A stretch of DNA of 64,000 nt from Agarivorans sp. Toyoura001 (GTDB lineage Bacteria > Pseudomonadota > Gammaproteobacteria > Enterobacterales > Celerinatantimonadaceae): NCBI RefSeq assembly GCF_005405585.1, contig NZ_BJEQ01000001.1:434001-498000 (forward strand). Reading direction: 5' to 3'. Position 1 is the stretch's first letter. Every line of letters starts with the position of its first letter. The notes below the pieces were generated by a model. That model searched no databases and was not told where the DNA came from. It worked only from the letters and a program-made list of their open reading frames with translations. Positions 55,330 to 63,489 of the stretch are shown one piece after another. The position numbers and the translations under genes were made by a program.

Positions 55330-55595
55330 CAGTCAGTTACTTCAAATAGTGATAACAGCAACATAGCATTAATTATTAGCAAATTCGACTCGAAGCCATC
55401 ACCCACTCGGTTATCAACGGTGGCCAACAGCAGATTTAGCCGCTTTTCATATAAAACAGTGACAACATCAACAACAGGCTGAATAAAGTGATTGGCAAAG
55501 CTAGCATCCAGCAAGGAAGCCAGTATCATAGCGGAAGATAAAAACAATCTGATTTGGGTGTATGCTTTAGCTGCACCAAACACTAGTTTTGACAT
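55329..55595 (-). CDS. Hypothetical 88-residue protein upstream of the L,D-transpeptidase
   Basis: Its TGA shares one base with the ATG of the transpeptidase gene (TGATG), an arrangement typical of coupled genes. The product has a hydrophobic N-terminal segment (about 15-35, IRLFLSSAMILASLLDASFA) that could be a signal or anchor, and a hydrophobic C-terminus (LLIINAMLLLSLFEV). No ribosome site is visible before its ATG, only 16 bases separate it from divergent ettA, and I do not recognise the family. It may be a chance frame over promoter DNA. Confidence 0.4.
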   Translation of the reverse strand: MSKLVFGAAKAYTQIRLFLSSAMILASLLDASFANHFIQPVVDVVTVLYEKRLNLLLATVDNRVGDGFESNLLIINAMLLLSLFEVTD

Positions 55596-55611
55596 TCTAT
55601 AGGAACGGCAA

Positions 55612-57276
55612 ATGGCCCAATTTATTTATACGATGAACCGCGTCGGTAAAATCGTCCCCCCTAAAAAGCACATTCTAAAGAACATCTCTTTAAGCTTTTT
55701 CCCTGGCGCCAAAATTGGTGTGTTAGGTCTTAACGGCTCAGGTAAGTCTACGTTATTACGTATTATGGCTGGCATCGATACCGAAATTGAAGGGGAAGCA
55801 CGCGCCAACCCTGGCACCAAAATCGGTTACTTAGCGCAAGAACCACAAATGGACTTAGACAAGACCGTTCGTGAAGTGGTAGAAGAAGCGGTAGCGGTGG
55901 TTAAAAGTGCCCAAACTCGCTTAGATCAAGTTTATGCAGAATATGCTGAACCAGACGCTGATTTTGATGCACTTGCTAAAGAACAAGGCGAATTGGAAGC
56001 TATTTTAGCCACTCACGATTCTCACAGTTTAGAGAACCAGTTAGAGCGAGCAGCCGATGCCTTGCGCCTGCCGGAGTGGGATCAAAAAATTGAGAAACTG
56101 TCAGGTGGTGAACGCCGTCGCGTAGCGCTATGTCGTTTATTGCTTGAAAAGCCAGACATGTTGTTACTAGACGAACCTACCAACCACTTAGATGCTGAAT
56201 CTGTTGCTTGGTTAGAACGTTTCCTGCATGACTATGAAGGCACCGTTGTAGCAGTAACTCACGATCGCTATTTCTTAGATAACGTAGCAGGTTGGATTTT
56301 AGAGCTAGACCGCGGCGAAGGCATCCCATGGGAAGGTAACTACTCATCTTGGTTAGAACAAAAAGAAGATCGTTTAAGCCAAGAAGCGTCCCAAGAGAAG
56401 GCCCGCATGAAATCCATTCAAAAAGAATTGGAATGGGTTCGCTCTAACGCGAAGGGTCGTCAAAGCAAAAGTAAATCACGTATGGCACGCTTTGAAGAGC
56501 TTAATACTCAAAGCTTCCAAAGCCGTAATGAAACTAACGAACTGTTCATTCCAGCCGCTCAGCGTTTAGGTGACAAGGTGATTGATGTCACTAAGCTAAG
56601 CAAATCTTACGACGGCCGAGTTCTTATTAATGACCTATCATTCAGCATCCCTAAGGGCGCGATAGTAGGCATTATTGGGCCTAACGGTGCCGGTAAATCA
56701 ACCTTATTTAAGATGATAACCGGCGCTGAGCAAGCAGACTCAGGTACTGTAGAAGTGGGTGACTCGGTTCAGATCGCCAGTGTAGACCAATTCCGTGATG
56801 CAATGGATGACAAAGCCACAGTCTGGCAAGAAGTGTCTGGTGGCTCTGACATTCTAAAAATTGGTAACGTTGAAGTACCAAGTCGTGCATATGTGGGTCG
56901 CTTTAACTTTAGAGGTGGCGATCAACAAAAACGTGTGGGTGAGTTATCTGGGGGTGAGCGTGGTCGTTTGCACCTCGCTAAGCTGCTTCAAACCGGTGGC
57001 AATGTATTACTCCTAGATGAACCAACCAATGACCTAGACGTAGAAACACTACGTGCACTTGAAAACGCCTTATTAGAGTTTGCTGGTTGTGCCATGGTTA
57101 TTTCGCATGACCGCTGGTTCTTAGACCGCATCGCAACTCATATTCTTGATTACCGCGATGAAGGCCAAGTGAACTTCCATGCGGGTAACTTTACTGAGTA
57201 TGAAGCTTGGCTTAAAGAAACCATTGGCGAAGAAGCCGCACAGCCTCATCGTATAAAATACAAACGAATAAGCTAA
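55612..57276 (+). CDS. ettA: Energy-dependent translational throttle protein EttA
   Basis: 554 residues, an ABC-F protein with two ATPase domains: Walker A motifs GLNGSGKST near residue 39 and GPNGAGKST near 356, with signatures LSGGERRRVALCRLL near 163 and LSGGERGRLHLAKLL near 444. The Arm region and the basic linker (RSNAKGRQSKSKSRMARFEEL) are typical of EttA. It binds the ribosomal E site and restrains the first peptide bonds when energy is low. No transmembrane domain. Followed by a strong terminator. Confidence 0.96.
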   Translation: MAQFIYTMNRVGKIVPPKKHILKNISLSFFPGAKIGVLGLNGSGKSTLLRIMAGIDTEIEGEARANPGTKIGYLAQEPQMDLDKTVREVVEEAVAVVKSAQTRLDQVYAEYAEPDADFDALAKEQGELEAILATHDSHSLENQLERAADALRLPEWDQKIEKLSGGERRRVALCRLLLEKPDMLLLDEPTNHLDAESVAWLERFLHDYEGTVVAVTHDRYFLDNVAGWILELDRGEGIPWEGNYSSWLEQKEDRLSQEASQEKARMKSIQKELEWVRSNAKGRQSKSKSRMARFEELNTQSFQSRNETNELFIPAAQRLGDKVIDVTKLSKSYDGRVLINDLSFSIPKGAIVGIIGPNGAGKSTLFKMITGAEQADSGTVEVGDSVQIASVDQFRDAMDDKATVWQEVSGGSDILKIGNVEVPSRAYVGRFNFRGGDQQKRVGELSGGERGRLHLAKLLQTGGNVLLLDEPTNDLDVETLRALENALLEFAGCAMVISHDRWFLDRIATHILDYRDEGQVNFHAGNFTEYEAWLKETIGEEAAQPHRIKYKRIS

Positions 57277-57287
57277 TTTGTGAAACT

Positions 57288-57314
57288 AAAAAGCCACCTA
57301 CAGGTGGCTTTTTT
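57288..57314. terminator. Bidirectional terminator between ettA and prsT
   Basis: A stem of AAAAAGCCACC with GGTGGCTTTTT around a tetraloop, with T-runs, between two convergent genes. Confidence 0.88.
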
Positions 57315-57330
57315 ATTGGAAGCGAAGCCT

Positions 57331-60129
57331 TTAGCTTAAGCTGTCTAATAAGGCTTTAGCGTCTTCGTACTCAGAGAACTGTTGTTCTAATTCTAAGGCT
57401 TCCTGTACTTCTCGCTTAGCCTCTGCTTTTCGCCCTAACTTATCCAACGCAAAAGCAAGATGGTAACGAATCGCAGCATCCGAAGAATTCATTGTGTAGG
57501 CTTCGCGCAAAAACACTAAACCTTGGTCAAACTTACCTCGCTGTATTTCAATCCACCCAATGGTGTCTAAAATTGCCGCATTCTTAGAGCCCTGCTCTAC
57601 CGCAATAGCAATAGTACTGTAAGCCTTGTCTAAATCAGTTTTAGAGTAGATATAAGCCAAATTATTTAAGATGCCCGGCTCATTTTCTAACTCAGGAATA
57701 GTTCGTAAGGCTTCATAGTGTGTCTGCGCCTGACTCAATTGCTTGTCTTGCAAATAGCTGTCTGCCAATAAACGGCGATGCCAAGCTGTTTTGGTGCTAT
57801 CTTCCAACAAGACTTCTAGTTGCTGATGAAATGCCTTCACAGCTACACCTTGCTTAGACAATTGATACAAACGCACCACTGCTTCGCGATTGAAATGGTT
57901 TAAGGCCACCGCTTGGCTGTATTGTTTTTGAGCATCAAGCGGTAGACTTTTACGCAGCAAGATATCGCCCTTTAGTGCATATAACTCACTGCTATCACCG
58001 AACAATTGCTGTAGTTTAACGACCGTTTTCTCGGCGTCTTCAATCTGTTGCTGCGCCAATTCAACTTTGGCTAACAAGACTAACGTTGTCATTATTTTAG
58101 GGTCAAGTTCGTGAGATTTAAGCAAGCTCGCTTTTGCAGCAGACAATTGCTTTGCTTGAATCTGCATTTGAGCCAAAGTAATTAAGTTTTCCGGTTGCTC
58201 TTTCCAAATACTGTCCAGTAATCCAATAGGATAAGCGGCATCGTCGTAACGCTCTAAACGAATCAATATTTCAGCATAAGAGCTTAAATATTGCTCATTT
58301 AAAATATATTCACGATTTAATTTTTCAACCTCGGCTAATGCCAAAGACCACTGTTGAGTTTGCATATATGTATCTAACTTCAACTCCCTAGCCACTCTAT
58401 TGTCTTGCTGATAAAGCAGTACTTTATCCAATTGCTCAATAGCTTGTGGGTAGTCTTGCTGCTGCAAGTAAATACGAGCGGCCAGCAAATAGCTCGCCAC
58501 ATGGTCATTTTGAGTAGTAAGAATTTGCTTGAGCAATACTAAAGCCTGTTCCGGCTTACCTTGGCTTTTTAGCACCAAAGCTTTATTAAAACGTGCGCCC
58601 AAATTACTTGGGCTGCTCGCTAAAACGTCATCAAGATAACGCAGTGCCAGATCAAACTGCTGAGTTTTAATGTAGTAAGCCGCGATTAAATTTTGCGTAG
58701 GGCTGGTTTTAATGTTTCGGCCAATAAGCTCTTCTACTGCTAATTTAGCCTGGGCATAATTATTAACTTGTAGAGCCAACTCACCTTTCAACTGCAGCCA
58801 CTTTATCGGGGCGTCTACTTCGCTATAAGGTAAAGTTTGCAACAAACTTAAAGCTCGCTCTGCTTCACCACTCGCTCGTGCTAGCTCAGCTTCTAATATA
58901 ACCACATAATTCGAATCGCTATGATAAGCGCGAATTTGCTCAAAAGCCTGCTGCGCGGCACGTAACCGCCCTGCGTCTATATAGAGATATACCAACTGTA
59001 CCGACAAACCGAGGTCGCGAATAATATAATCAAAGTTTTCTTGAAGGAGTAGCTGCAGTTTATAAGGCTCGCCCGAACGCAAATACACCTTAGCAAGCAT
59101 TCTTGTTGCGCCTAAATCACTGGGTTTCTGCCGTAAATACTGGCTCAGGTACTGCTGGGCTTTTTCATCATTCTTTAAAATAAATTCTGAGGCGCCTTGA
59201 ATAAACAACAGCGTATTGGCATCAGTCAGTTCTTCGCCTTCGGCAGCAGATACCTTTTGAGATAATTCAGTAAGCGCTTGCTCAGCCAACTCGGCATTAT
59301 CTTCATCACTTAACAAGGTAGCACTTATTAAAATAGCGGTAGGATCGTTAGGAGTCTGTTCTTGGACTTTCTTTAAGTAGCGCTTAGCCTCTTCTAGCTG
59401 ATTAGCTTTAAGGTGGGTCATCACCAAACTACGTAAAACTTTAGGATCTTCAGGATCTAAACTATAGGCTTTCTGATAACTTTCTAGCGCGGCGCTCATC
59501 TGGCCTTGGTTCGCTTCTAAGTTTCCCTTTAATAGCCACGTTCGCTCATTGTTTTCAGCAATACTTAAAGAACGTTTAACCCACTGCTCAGCTAGAACAT
59601 ACTCTTTCTGCTGCAGATATAAAGTAGCCAAGGTATTCATTGCACTAGGTTTATTAGGGATTAACTTCGTCGCTTGCTCAAACTCCTTACGCGCTAAATC
59701 AGCTTGCGAGTTTAATAAGTAGATCCGTCCACGCAACAGCTTCCACTCAAACTGAGTTTGTCGCGAAAACTCGCTCGCTCGTTCTTCAAAAGCCAATACT
59801 TCGGAGGTCTTTCCTTGCAGCAATAGAACATTACCAAGCATTGGCAATACTAAATTAATATCAGCACCAAGGTTGAGTGCTTCCTCCAGTTGTTTTTCAG
59901 CTGAGCCTAAATTATTAGCGTTGAAATACACCTTTGCGAGTAACAGTTTTGAAGAAAGATGTTCGGGGTTAGCCGTTAAGGCATTTTTTAAATGAATAAA
60001 AGCTTCGTTTTCTTCCCCACTATGAAAGGCTTTAACGGCCAACTCGTATTCATTTGCTTGCTCATTAGCAGAGCTAAAGCCGGCAACACACAAAAGTAAG
60101 AAAGAGAGAAAAGACTTTTTCATTGGCAA
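57331..60129 (-). CDS. prsT: PEP-CTERM/XrtA system TPR-repeat protein PrsT
   Basis: 932 residues. After a signal peptide (to about residue 21) the whole protein consists of tetratricopeptide repeats, about 20 copies recognisable by the A-x-x-x-L/Y-P pattern (for example ALESYQKAYSLDPEDPKVL). The length and start (ELAVKAFHSGEENEAFIHLKNAL) match PrsT, a large TPR protein that co-occurs with exosortase systems. The next gene upstream encodes a PEP-CTERM substrate, supporting the call. The exosortase itself is not in the window. A TTG start has better ribosome spacing (AAGGA) than the ATG two codons later. Confidence 0.85.
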   Translation of the reverse strand: MPMKKSFLSFLLLCVAGFSSANEQANEYELAVKAFHSGEENEAFIHLKNALTANPEHLSSKLLLAKVYFNANNLGSAEKQLEEALNLGADINLVLPMLGNVLLLQGKTSEVLAFEERASEFSRQTQFEWKLLRGRIYLLNSQADLARKEFEQATKLIPNKPSAMNTLATLYLQQKEYVLAEQWVKRSLSIAENNERTWLLKGNLEANQGQMSAALESYQKAYSLDPEDPKVLRSLVMTHLKANQLEEAKRYLKKVQEQTPNDPTAILISATLLSDEDNAELAEQALTELSQKVSAAEGEELTDANTLLFIQGASEFILKNDEKAQQYLSQYLRQKPSDLGATRMLAKVYLRSGEPYKLQLLLQENFDYIIRDLGLSVQLVYLYIDAGRLRAAQQAFEQIRAYHSDSNYVVILEAELARASGEAERALSLLQTLPYSEVDAPIKWLQLKGELALQVNNYAQAKLAVEELIGRNIKTSPTQNLIAAYYIKTQQFDLALRYLDDVLASSPSNLGARFNKALVLKSQGKPEQALVLLKQILTTQNDHVASYLLAARIYLQQQDYPQAIEQLDKVLLYQQDNRVARELKLDTYMQTQQWSLALAEVEKLNREYILNEQYLSSYAEILIRLERYDDAAYPIGLLDSIWKEQPENLITLAQMQIQAKQLSAAKASLLKSHELDPKIMTTLVLLAKVELAQQQIEDAEKTVVKLQQLFGDSSELYALKGDILLRKSLPLDAQKQYSQAVALNHFNREAVVRLYQLSKQGVAVKAFHQQLEVLLEDSTKTAWHRRLLADSYLQDKQLSQAQTHYEALRTIPELENEPGILNNLAYIYSKTDLDKAYSTIAIAVEQGSKNAAILDTIGWIEIQRGKFDQGLVFLREAYTMNSSDAAIRYHLAFALDKLGRKAEAKREVQEALELEQQFSEYEDAKALLDSLS

Positions 60130-60208
60130 ACAGGTTCCTTGTTACAGCGAGGGTCAATCAATTAACCGACAAACAGTATCTAATGAACCAGAGGCAAAAA
60201 AAAGACAA

Positions 60209-60241
60209 AAAAATACGAAATACAGAGTATTTCGTATTTTT
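60209..60241 (-). terminator. Long AT-rich hairpin terminator after the PEP-CTERM gene
   Basis: A perfect 15-bp stem (AAAAATACGAAATAC and its complement) with a three-base loop and a T-run in the minus direction, 28 bases past the stop codon. It separates this gene from prsT. Confidence 0.85.
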
Positions 60242-60268
60242 CGTTAAACAGGAAAAGGAATTTTATAT

Positions 60269-61012
60269 TTAAGCTTGGCGCTTTCTGGTACGTAGTGCAA
60301 TACCAAATAGGCCCGCTGCAAATAACAGTACTGTACCTGGTTCTGGAACAGTAGCAGCAAACTGAGGTGTTTCGGTATTTACACCAGCAAGCTTGAATCC
60401 ATCATTGTTAGCAGACCAGTTCAAGTTACCGAATATAGGGTTGTATGCACCAATCAACCAATATTTAGACACAGCATCTGAATCAATAGCTTGATAAGCG
60501 TAATCGTCGGCATTACTTACTTCGGCTTCAGTTGTCCAACCTAAACCAGCTAAATCAGCCCATCTTTGATTATTCACAGTAGCAACATCACTACCCGAAT
60601 AAGCCAATACTGAAACATCTGCGTGACTAGCTTGCCTATTAGTTCCGTGATCTTCACTGGCCCAACCTAAAGTGAAGCCCGCTAGATTTACCGCTTCATC
60701 AAAAGTTAGCAAAACCATATCAAAATCGTTGCCGTAGCTGTCGATAGAATGTTGCGGAGTATTGTTCGGCTCATCTCTATTATCAGACATCAAGCCATAT
60801 GAGTTCGAATATCTAAGTTTGGTATTTTTAATACGTCCGTCATTAGGGTTGGCGGTATCCGACCAACCAGTAACACTTAATCCAGACATATCCAGAGAGT
60901 TACCGTTTCCAGTGCCGGATAGTGAACCATCATCAAAATCCCAAACTTGCTCCGCAGAGAAAGCTGACATAGACACAGCACACGTTGCTACTAATAAAAT
61001 TTGTTTAAACAC
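60269..61012 (-). CDS. PEP-CTERM surface protein, XDP1-like
   Basis: 247 residues starting at GTG behind GGGGG. A signal peptide ends near SAFSA (about residue 19). The mature domain (WDFDDGSLSGTGNGNSLDMSGLSVTGW, PQHSIDSYGNDFDMVLLTFD, YWLIGAYNPIFG) resembles the exosortase-dependent protein XDP1. The C-terminus carries the PEP-CTERM sorting signal: VPEPG, a hydrophobic helix (TVLLFAAGLFGIAL) and a basic end RTRKRQA. It should be processed by an exosortase and delivered to the surface or exopolysaccharide. Preceded by a sigma-54-like promoter. Confidence 0.88.
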   Translation of the reverse strand: MFKQILLVATCAVSMSAFSAEQVWDFDDGSLSGTGNGNSLDMSGLSVTGWSDTANPNDGRIKNTKLRYSNSYGLMSDNRDEPNNTPQHSIDSYGNDFDMVLLTFDEAVNLAGFTLGWASEDHGTNRQASHADVSVLAYSGSDVATVNNQRWADLAGLGWTTEAEVSNADDYAYQAIDSDAVSKYWLIGAYNPIFGNLNWSANNDGFKLAGVNTETPQFAATVPEPGTVLLFAAGLFGIALRTRKRQA

Positions 61013-61066
61013 AGCGCCCCCAAAATAGCATTCTGTATATTATTTAAAAACCGTCCTAACCAATAC

Positions 61067-61085
61067 AAAGCAATAAACAAGCCAA
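61067..61085 (-). promoter_or_regulatory. Sigma-54 (RpoN) -24/-12 promoter candidate for the PEP-CTERM gene
   Basis: On the minus strand the sequence reads TTGGCTTGTTTATTGCTTT, i.e. GG-N10-GC with TGGC and TTGC boxes as in the sigma-54 consensus. The GC lies about 58 bases before the GTG start, leaving a 5' leader of about 46 bases. Exosortase systems often include PrsK/PrsR regulators that act with sigma-54, which agrees with this site. Confidence 0.65.
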
Positions 61086-61257
61086 TAAAATTAAGTCTTT
61101 ATTTCCAATACTTTACAGTTCAAAAATTCAGTAAAACTGTAACATTGTAAAGAAAACTGACAACAAGCGTTGCTTTTGTAACCACCAAAAACTAGGTTGA
61201 TGTTCAGGAGCTAAAAATTTGATGCGAGCAGATTAACATCAATGCTCATAAAACGCA

Positions 61258-61995
61258 CTACCAGTAACGCTCCACCGTTACTTGCCCTGGTTTACGTCGT
61301 AAATTTTTCTTCAAACCTTTTTGCTCTAAGATCACTTGCGCATCGGTAATCATTTCGGGGTTACCACACATGATCACTTGGGAATGCTCTGCGCTTAATG
61401 TAAGGCCAAGCCCTTGTTCCAACGACCCATTCGCTAAGGCTTCAGGGATTCTACTTTTAAGCGCACCTGCGCAGTCTTCACGAGTAACCATGGCTTGAAA
61501 CTGGAACTGTGTGGGGTGTTCTGCTTGGTATTTATCAATAAGATCTTTATAAGCGATATCTTTGATTTTTCTCACGCCGTAGACCAACGCAATTTTCTCA
61601 AAACGTTGCCAAGCTTGCGCCGTTTCTAACATTGAGAAATACGGTCCTATTCCTGTTCCGGTGCCAATTAACCACAAGTGCTTCCCCTCGGGCACTTCAT
61701 CCAACACCATAAACCCTGCCGCACTGCTTGAAACATCGATGGCATCACCAACACTCAATTGATGAAGATTAGGTGACAGCAAGCCATGTTCTACCTTAAT
61801 CGCAAGCACTTCTAGGTAATCGGTATCAGGAGGATTTACTAATGAATAGGCACGAGCTACGCGCTTACCCTCCCTTAACTCTGATAATTTAATGAATTGC
61901 CCAGCGATAAATGGCGTAATATCGGCCTTAATTCGTAAACTGAATAGCTCATCATTCCAATCAATACGTTCAATTACTTTACCCTCAGTCCACAT
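61258..61995 (-). CDS. fpr: Ferredoxin/flavodoxin-NADP+ reductase
   Basis: 245 residues, the length of bacterial Fpr. The FAD-binding site is RAYSLVNPP (about residues 48-56), the NADP-binding region starts WLIGTGTGIGPYFSML (about 107-122), followed by VYGVRKIKDIAYKD, and CGNPEMI lies near 200. The C-terminus VERYW with an aromatic end stacks on FAD. It supplies or withdraws reducing power for Fe-S and radical enzymes and the oxidative response. It lies 26 bases downstream of the lipocalin gene. Confidence 0.93.
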   Translation of the reverse strand: MWTEGKVIERIDWNDELFSLRIKADITPFIAGQFIKLSELREGKRVARAYSLVNPPDTDYLEVLAIKVEHGLLSPNLHQLSVGDAIDVSSSAAGFMVLDEVPEGKHLWLIGTGTGIGPYFSMLETAQAWQRFEKIALVYGVRKIKDIAYKDLIDKYQAEHPTQFQFQAMVTREDCAGALKSRIPEALANGSLEQGLGLTLSAEHSQVIMCGNPEMITDAQVILEQKGLKKNLRRKPGQVTVERYW

Positions 61996-62021
61996 ACTTA
62001 TTCCTTTACTAAAACAAATTC

Positions 62022-62561
62022 TTATTCTTGAGAAGTAATCACTTCAGAGTGATGATCGACATAAATCAACGCATCTACATCGTAACCCAAGTCTTTAGCC
62101 TCATGAACCAAGTCGCTTTTCACTTGGTGAGCTAAGTCAGGCGTTCGAGCAAGCAGCCATAAATATTTTCGGTTCGGGCCGGCAACTAACGCGTATTGGT
62201 AGTCTTGCTCATCCAAGGCAAACACAACATAAGCACCATAAAATGGTCTAAAAAAGGACACTTTGAGATGCCCAATGTCTGGTGAGTCAACAAACTGAGC
62301 AATGCCTTCGGCTTCAAACCACTGTTGCTCCTGCTCAGAAAAGCCTTTATTTAGTACCGTTACTTTGCCGTCATCACGTAAGCTATAAGTTGCGGTCACA
62401 TGGCTCATGCCACGCTCGAATGAGTGGTCTAAACGAGCAACTTCATACCAAGTTCCCAAGTATTTTTGTAGCTGAAAATTACTCACCGGCTCAATGCCTT
62501 CTGGTTTGCCGCTACATGCACTTACCAACAATACCGCAATAAAAATAACTGTCTTTTTCAT
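62022..62561 (-). CDS. blc: Outer membrane lipocalin Blc
   Basis: 179 residues. A lipoprotein signal (LLVSAC, Cys16) is followed by the lipocalin motif LQKYLGTWYEVARLDHSFERGM (about 31-52) with its invariant GxW. The second conserved region SFFRPFYGAYVVFALDEQDYQYALVAGPNRKYLWLLAR matches bacterial Blc. It sits in the outer membrane and binds lysophospholipids or fatty acids, often under stress. It could be cotranscribed with fpr downstream. Confidence 0.92.
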   Translation of the reverse strand: MKKTVIFIAVLLVSACSGKPEGIEPVSNFQLQKYLGTWYEVARLDHSFERGMSHVTATYSLRDDGKVTVLNKGFSEQEQQWFEAEGIAQFVDSPDIGHLKVSFFRPFYGAYVVFALDEQDYQYALVAGPNRKYLWLLARTPDLAHQVKSDLVHEAKDLGYDVDALIYVDHHSEVITSQE

Positions 62562-62577
62562 CAGTACATCCTTTCAA

Positions 62578-63336
62578 CTAAAACCATAAGGCGGCAACAC
62601 AGCCAATCAAAGTCATAACAAACAGAAACCATTTAAGCGTATTAGTCGCCGCTTTTATAGCAAACTTCACAGCATAATGGGCACCAATAATGTAACCCAC
62701 CGCTAACACTAAACCCGGCAACCACAACACTTGCCCTCTGGCAATAAACACCAGCAGAGCAATACTGGTAAAAGATAAGGTACACACTAATTTAAGCGCA
62801 TTCGCTCTTACTAAATCGTAGCGCAAACTGCCGGCCAATGCTGCGATCAAAATAAACCCTACGCCGGCCTGAACAAAGCCGCCATAAAACCCTGCTAAAC
62901 CTAAGCTCCACTTGGCTGAAGGCGTATCATCCATTTTGCGAGCAAGGGTGCCCGGTTCTGGCGCAACGGCACTAGGTTTAAACAGCATTAATGCCGCCAT
63001 TGCCAACATTGCCCCCAGTAACAGGTATTTGATAATCCAAGCTGGTGAATAAGAAGCAGCAACCGCTCCCATTAGTCCTCCCACCAAAGTGGGCCACAAA
63101 ATAGGTACGACATCTTCAGTATCAAGTTTGTCATGCTTCTTGAAACCCAGAACACCGGTTAAACATTGTAAAAAAATGCCCACTCGATTAGTGGCATTAG
63201 CCACTTCTGCTGGCATCCCCATAACCATTAGCGCTGGCAAGGTTAAATTGGAGCCGCCGCCTGCTAGGGTGTTAATCACACCAGCGATTAGCCCTACCAC
63301 CAGCAGTAATAAACCATGATAAATAGTAAAGTCCAT
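62578..63336 (-). CDS. TSUP-family (TauE/SafE) membrane transporter
   Basis: 252 residues with about eight hydrophobic segments. The N-terminal segment LVVGLIAGVINTLAGGGSNLTLPALMVMGMPAEVANATNRVGI and the second-half copy GFYGGFVQAGVGFILIAAL are the duplicated motif of TauE/SafE proteins. These export sulfite, sulfoacetate or other organosulfur or organic anions. No sulfur metabolism gene is adjacent, so the substrate is not predictable. It lies 16 bases upstream of blc in the same direction. Confidence 0.9.
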   Translation of the reverse strand: MDFTIYHGLLLLVVGLIAGVINTLAGGGSNLTLPALMVMGMPAEVANATNRVGIFLQCLTGVLGFKKHDKLDTEDVVPILWPTLVGGLMGAVAASYSPAWIIKYLLLGAMLAMAALMLFKPSAVAPEPGTLARKMDDTPSAKWSLGLAGFYGGFVQAGVGFILIAALAGSLRYDLVRANALKLVCTLSFTSIALLVFIARGQVLWLPGLVLAVGYIIGAHYAVKFAIKAATNTLKWFLFVMTLIGCVAALWF

Positions 63337-63489
63337 TTACAGTTCTCTATAGGGCATTGATAAGTTTGACCTTATCATTGCATTAGCTGGAATTCAGCAG
63401 CAGATCGATATCTTTAGTCTAAGCTTCGAATTTTTGTGCCAAAATAACTAGGCCTAACATCTTGAGTAATGAGTCAAAAGGATTATCCA

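Noticed and set aside
31106-60241. Several long inverted repeats considered as members of a dispersed repeat family or CRISPR-like array.
   Set aside because: They differ in sequence from each other, occur singly, and mostly sit at gene ends with T-runs, so they are ordinary terminators.
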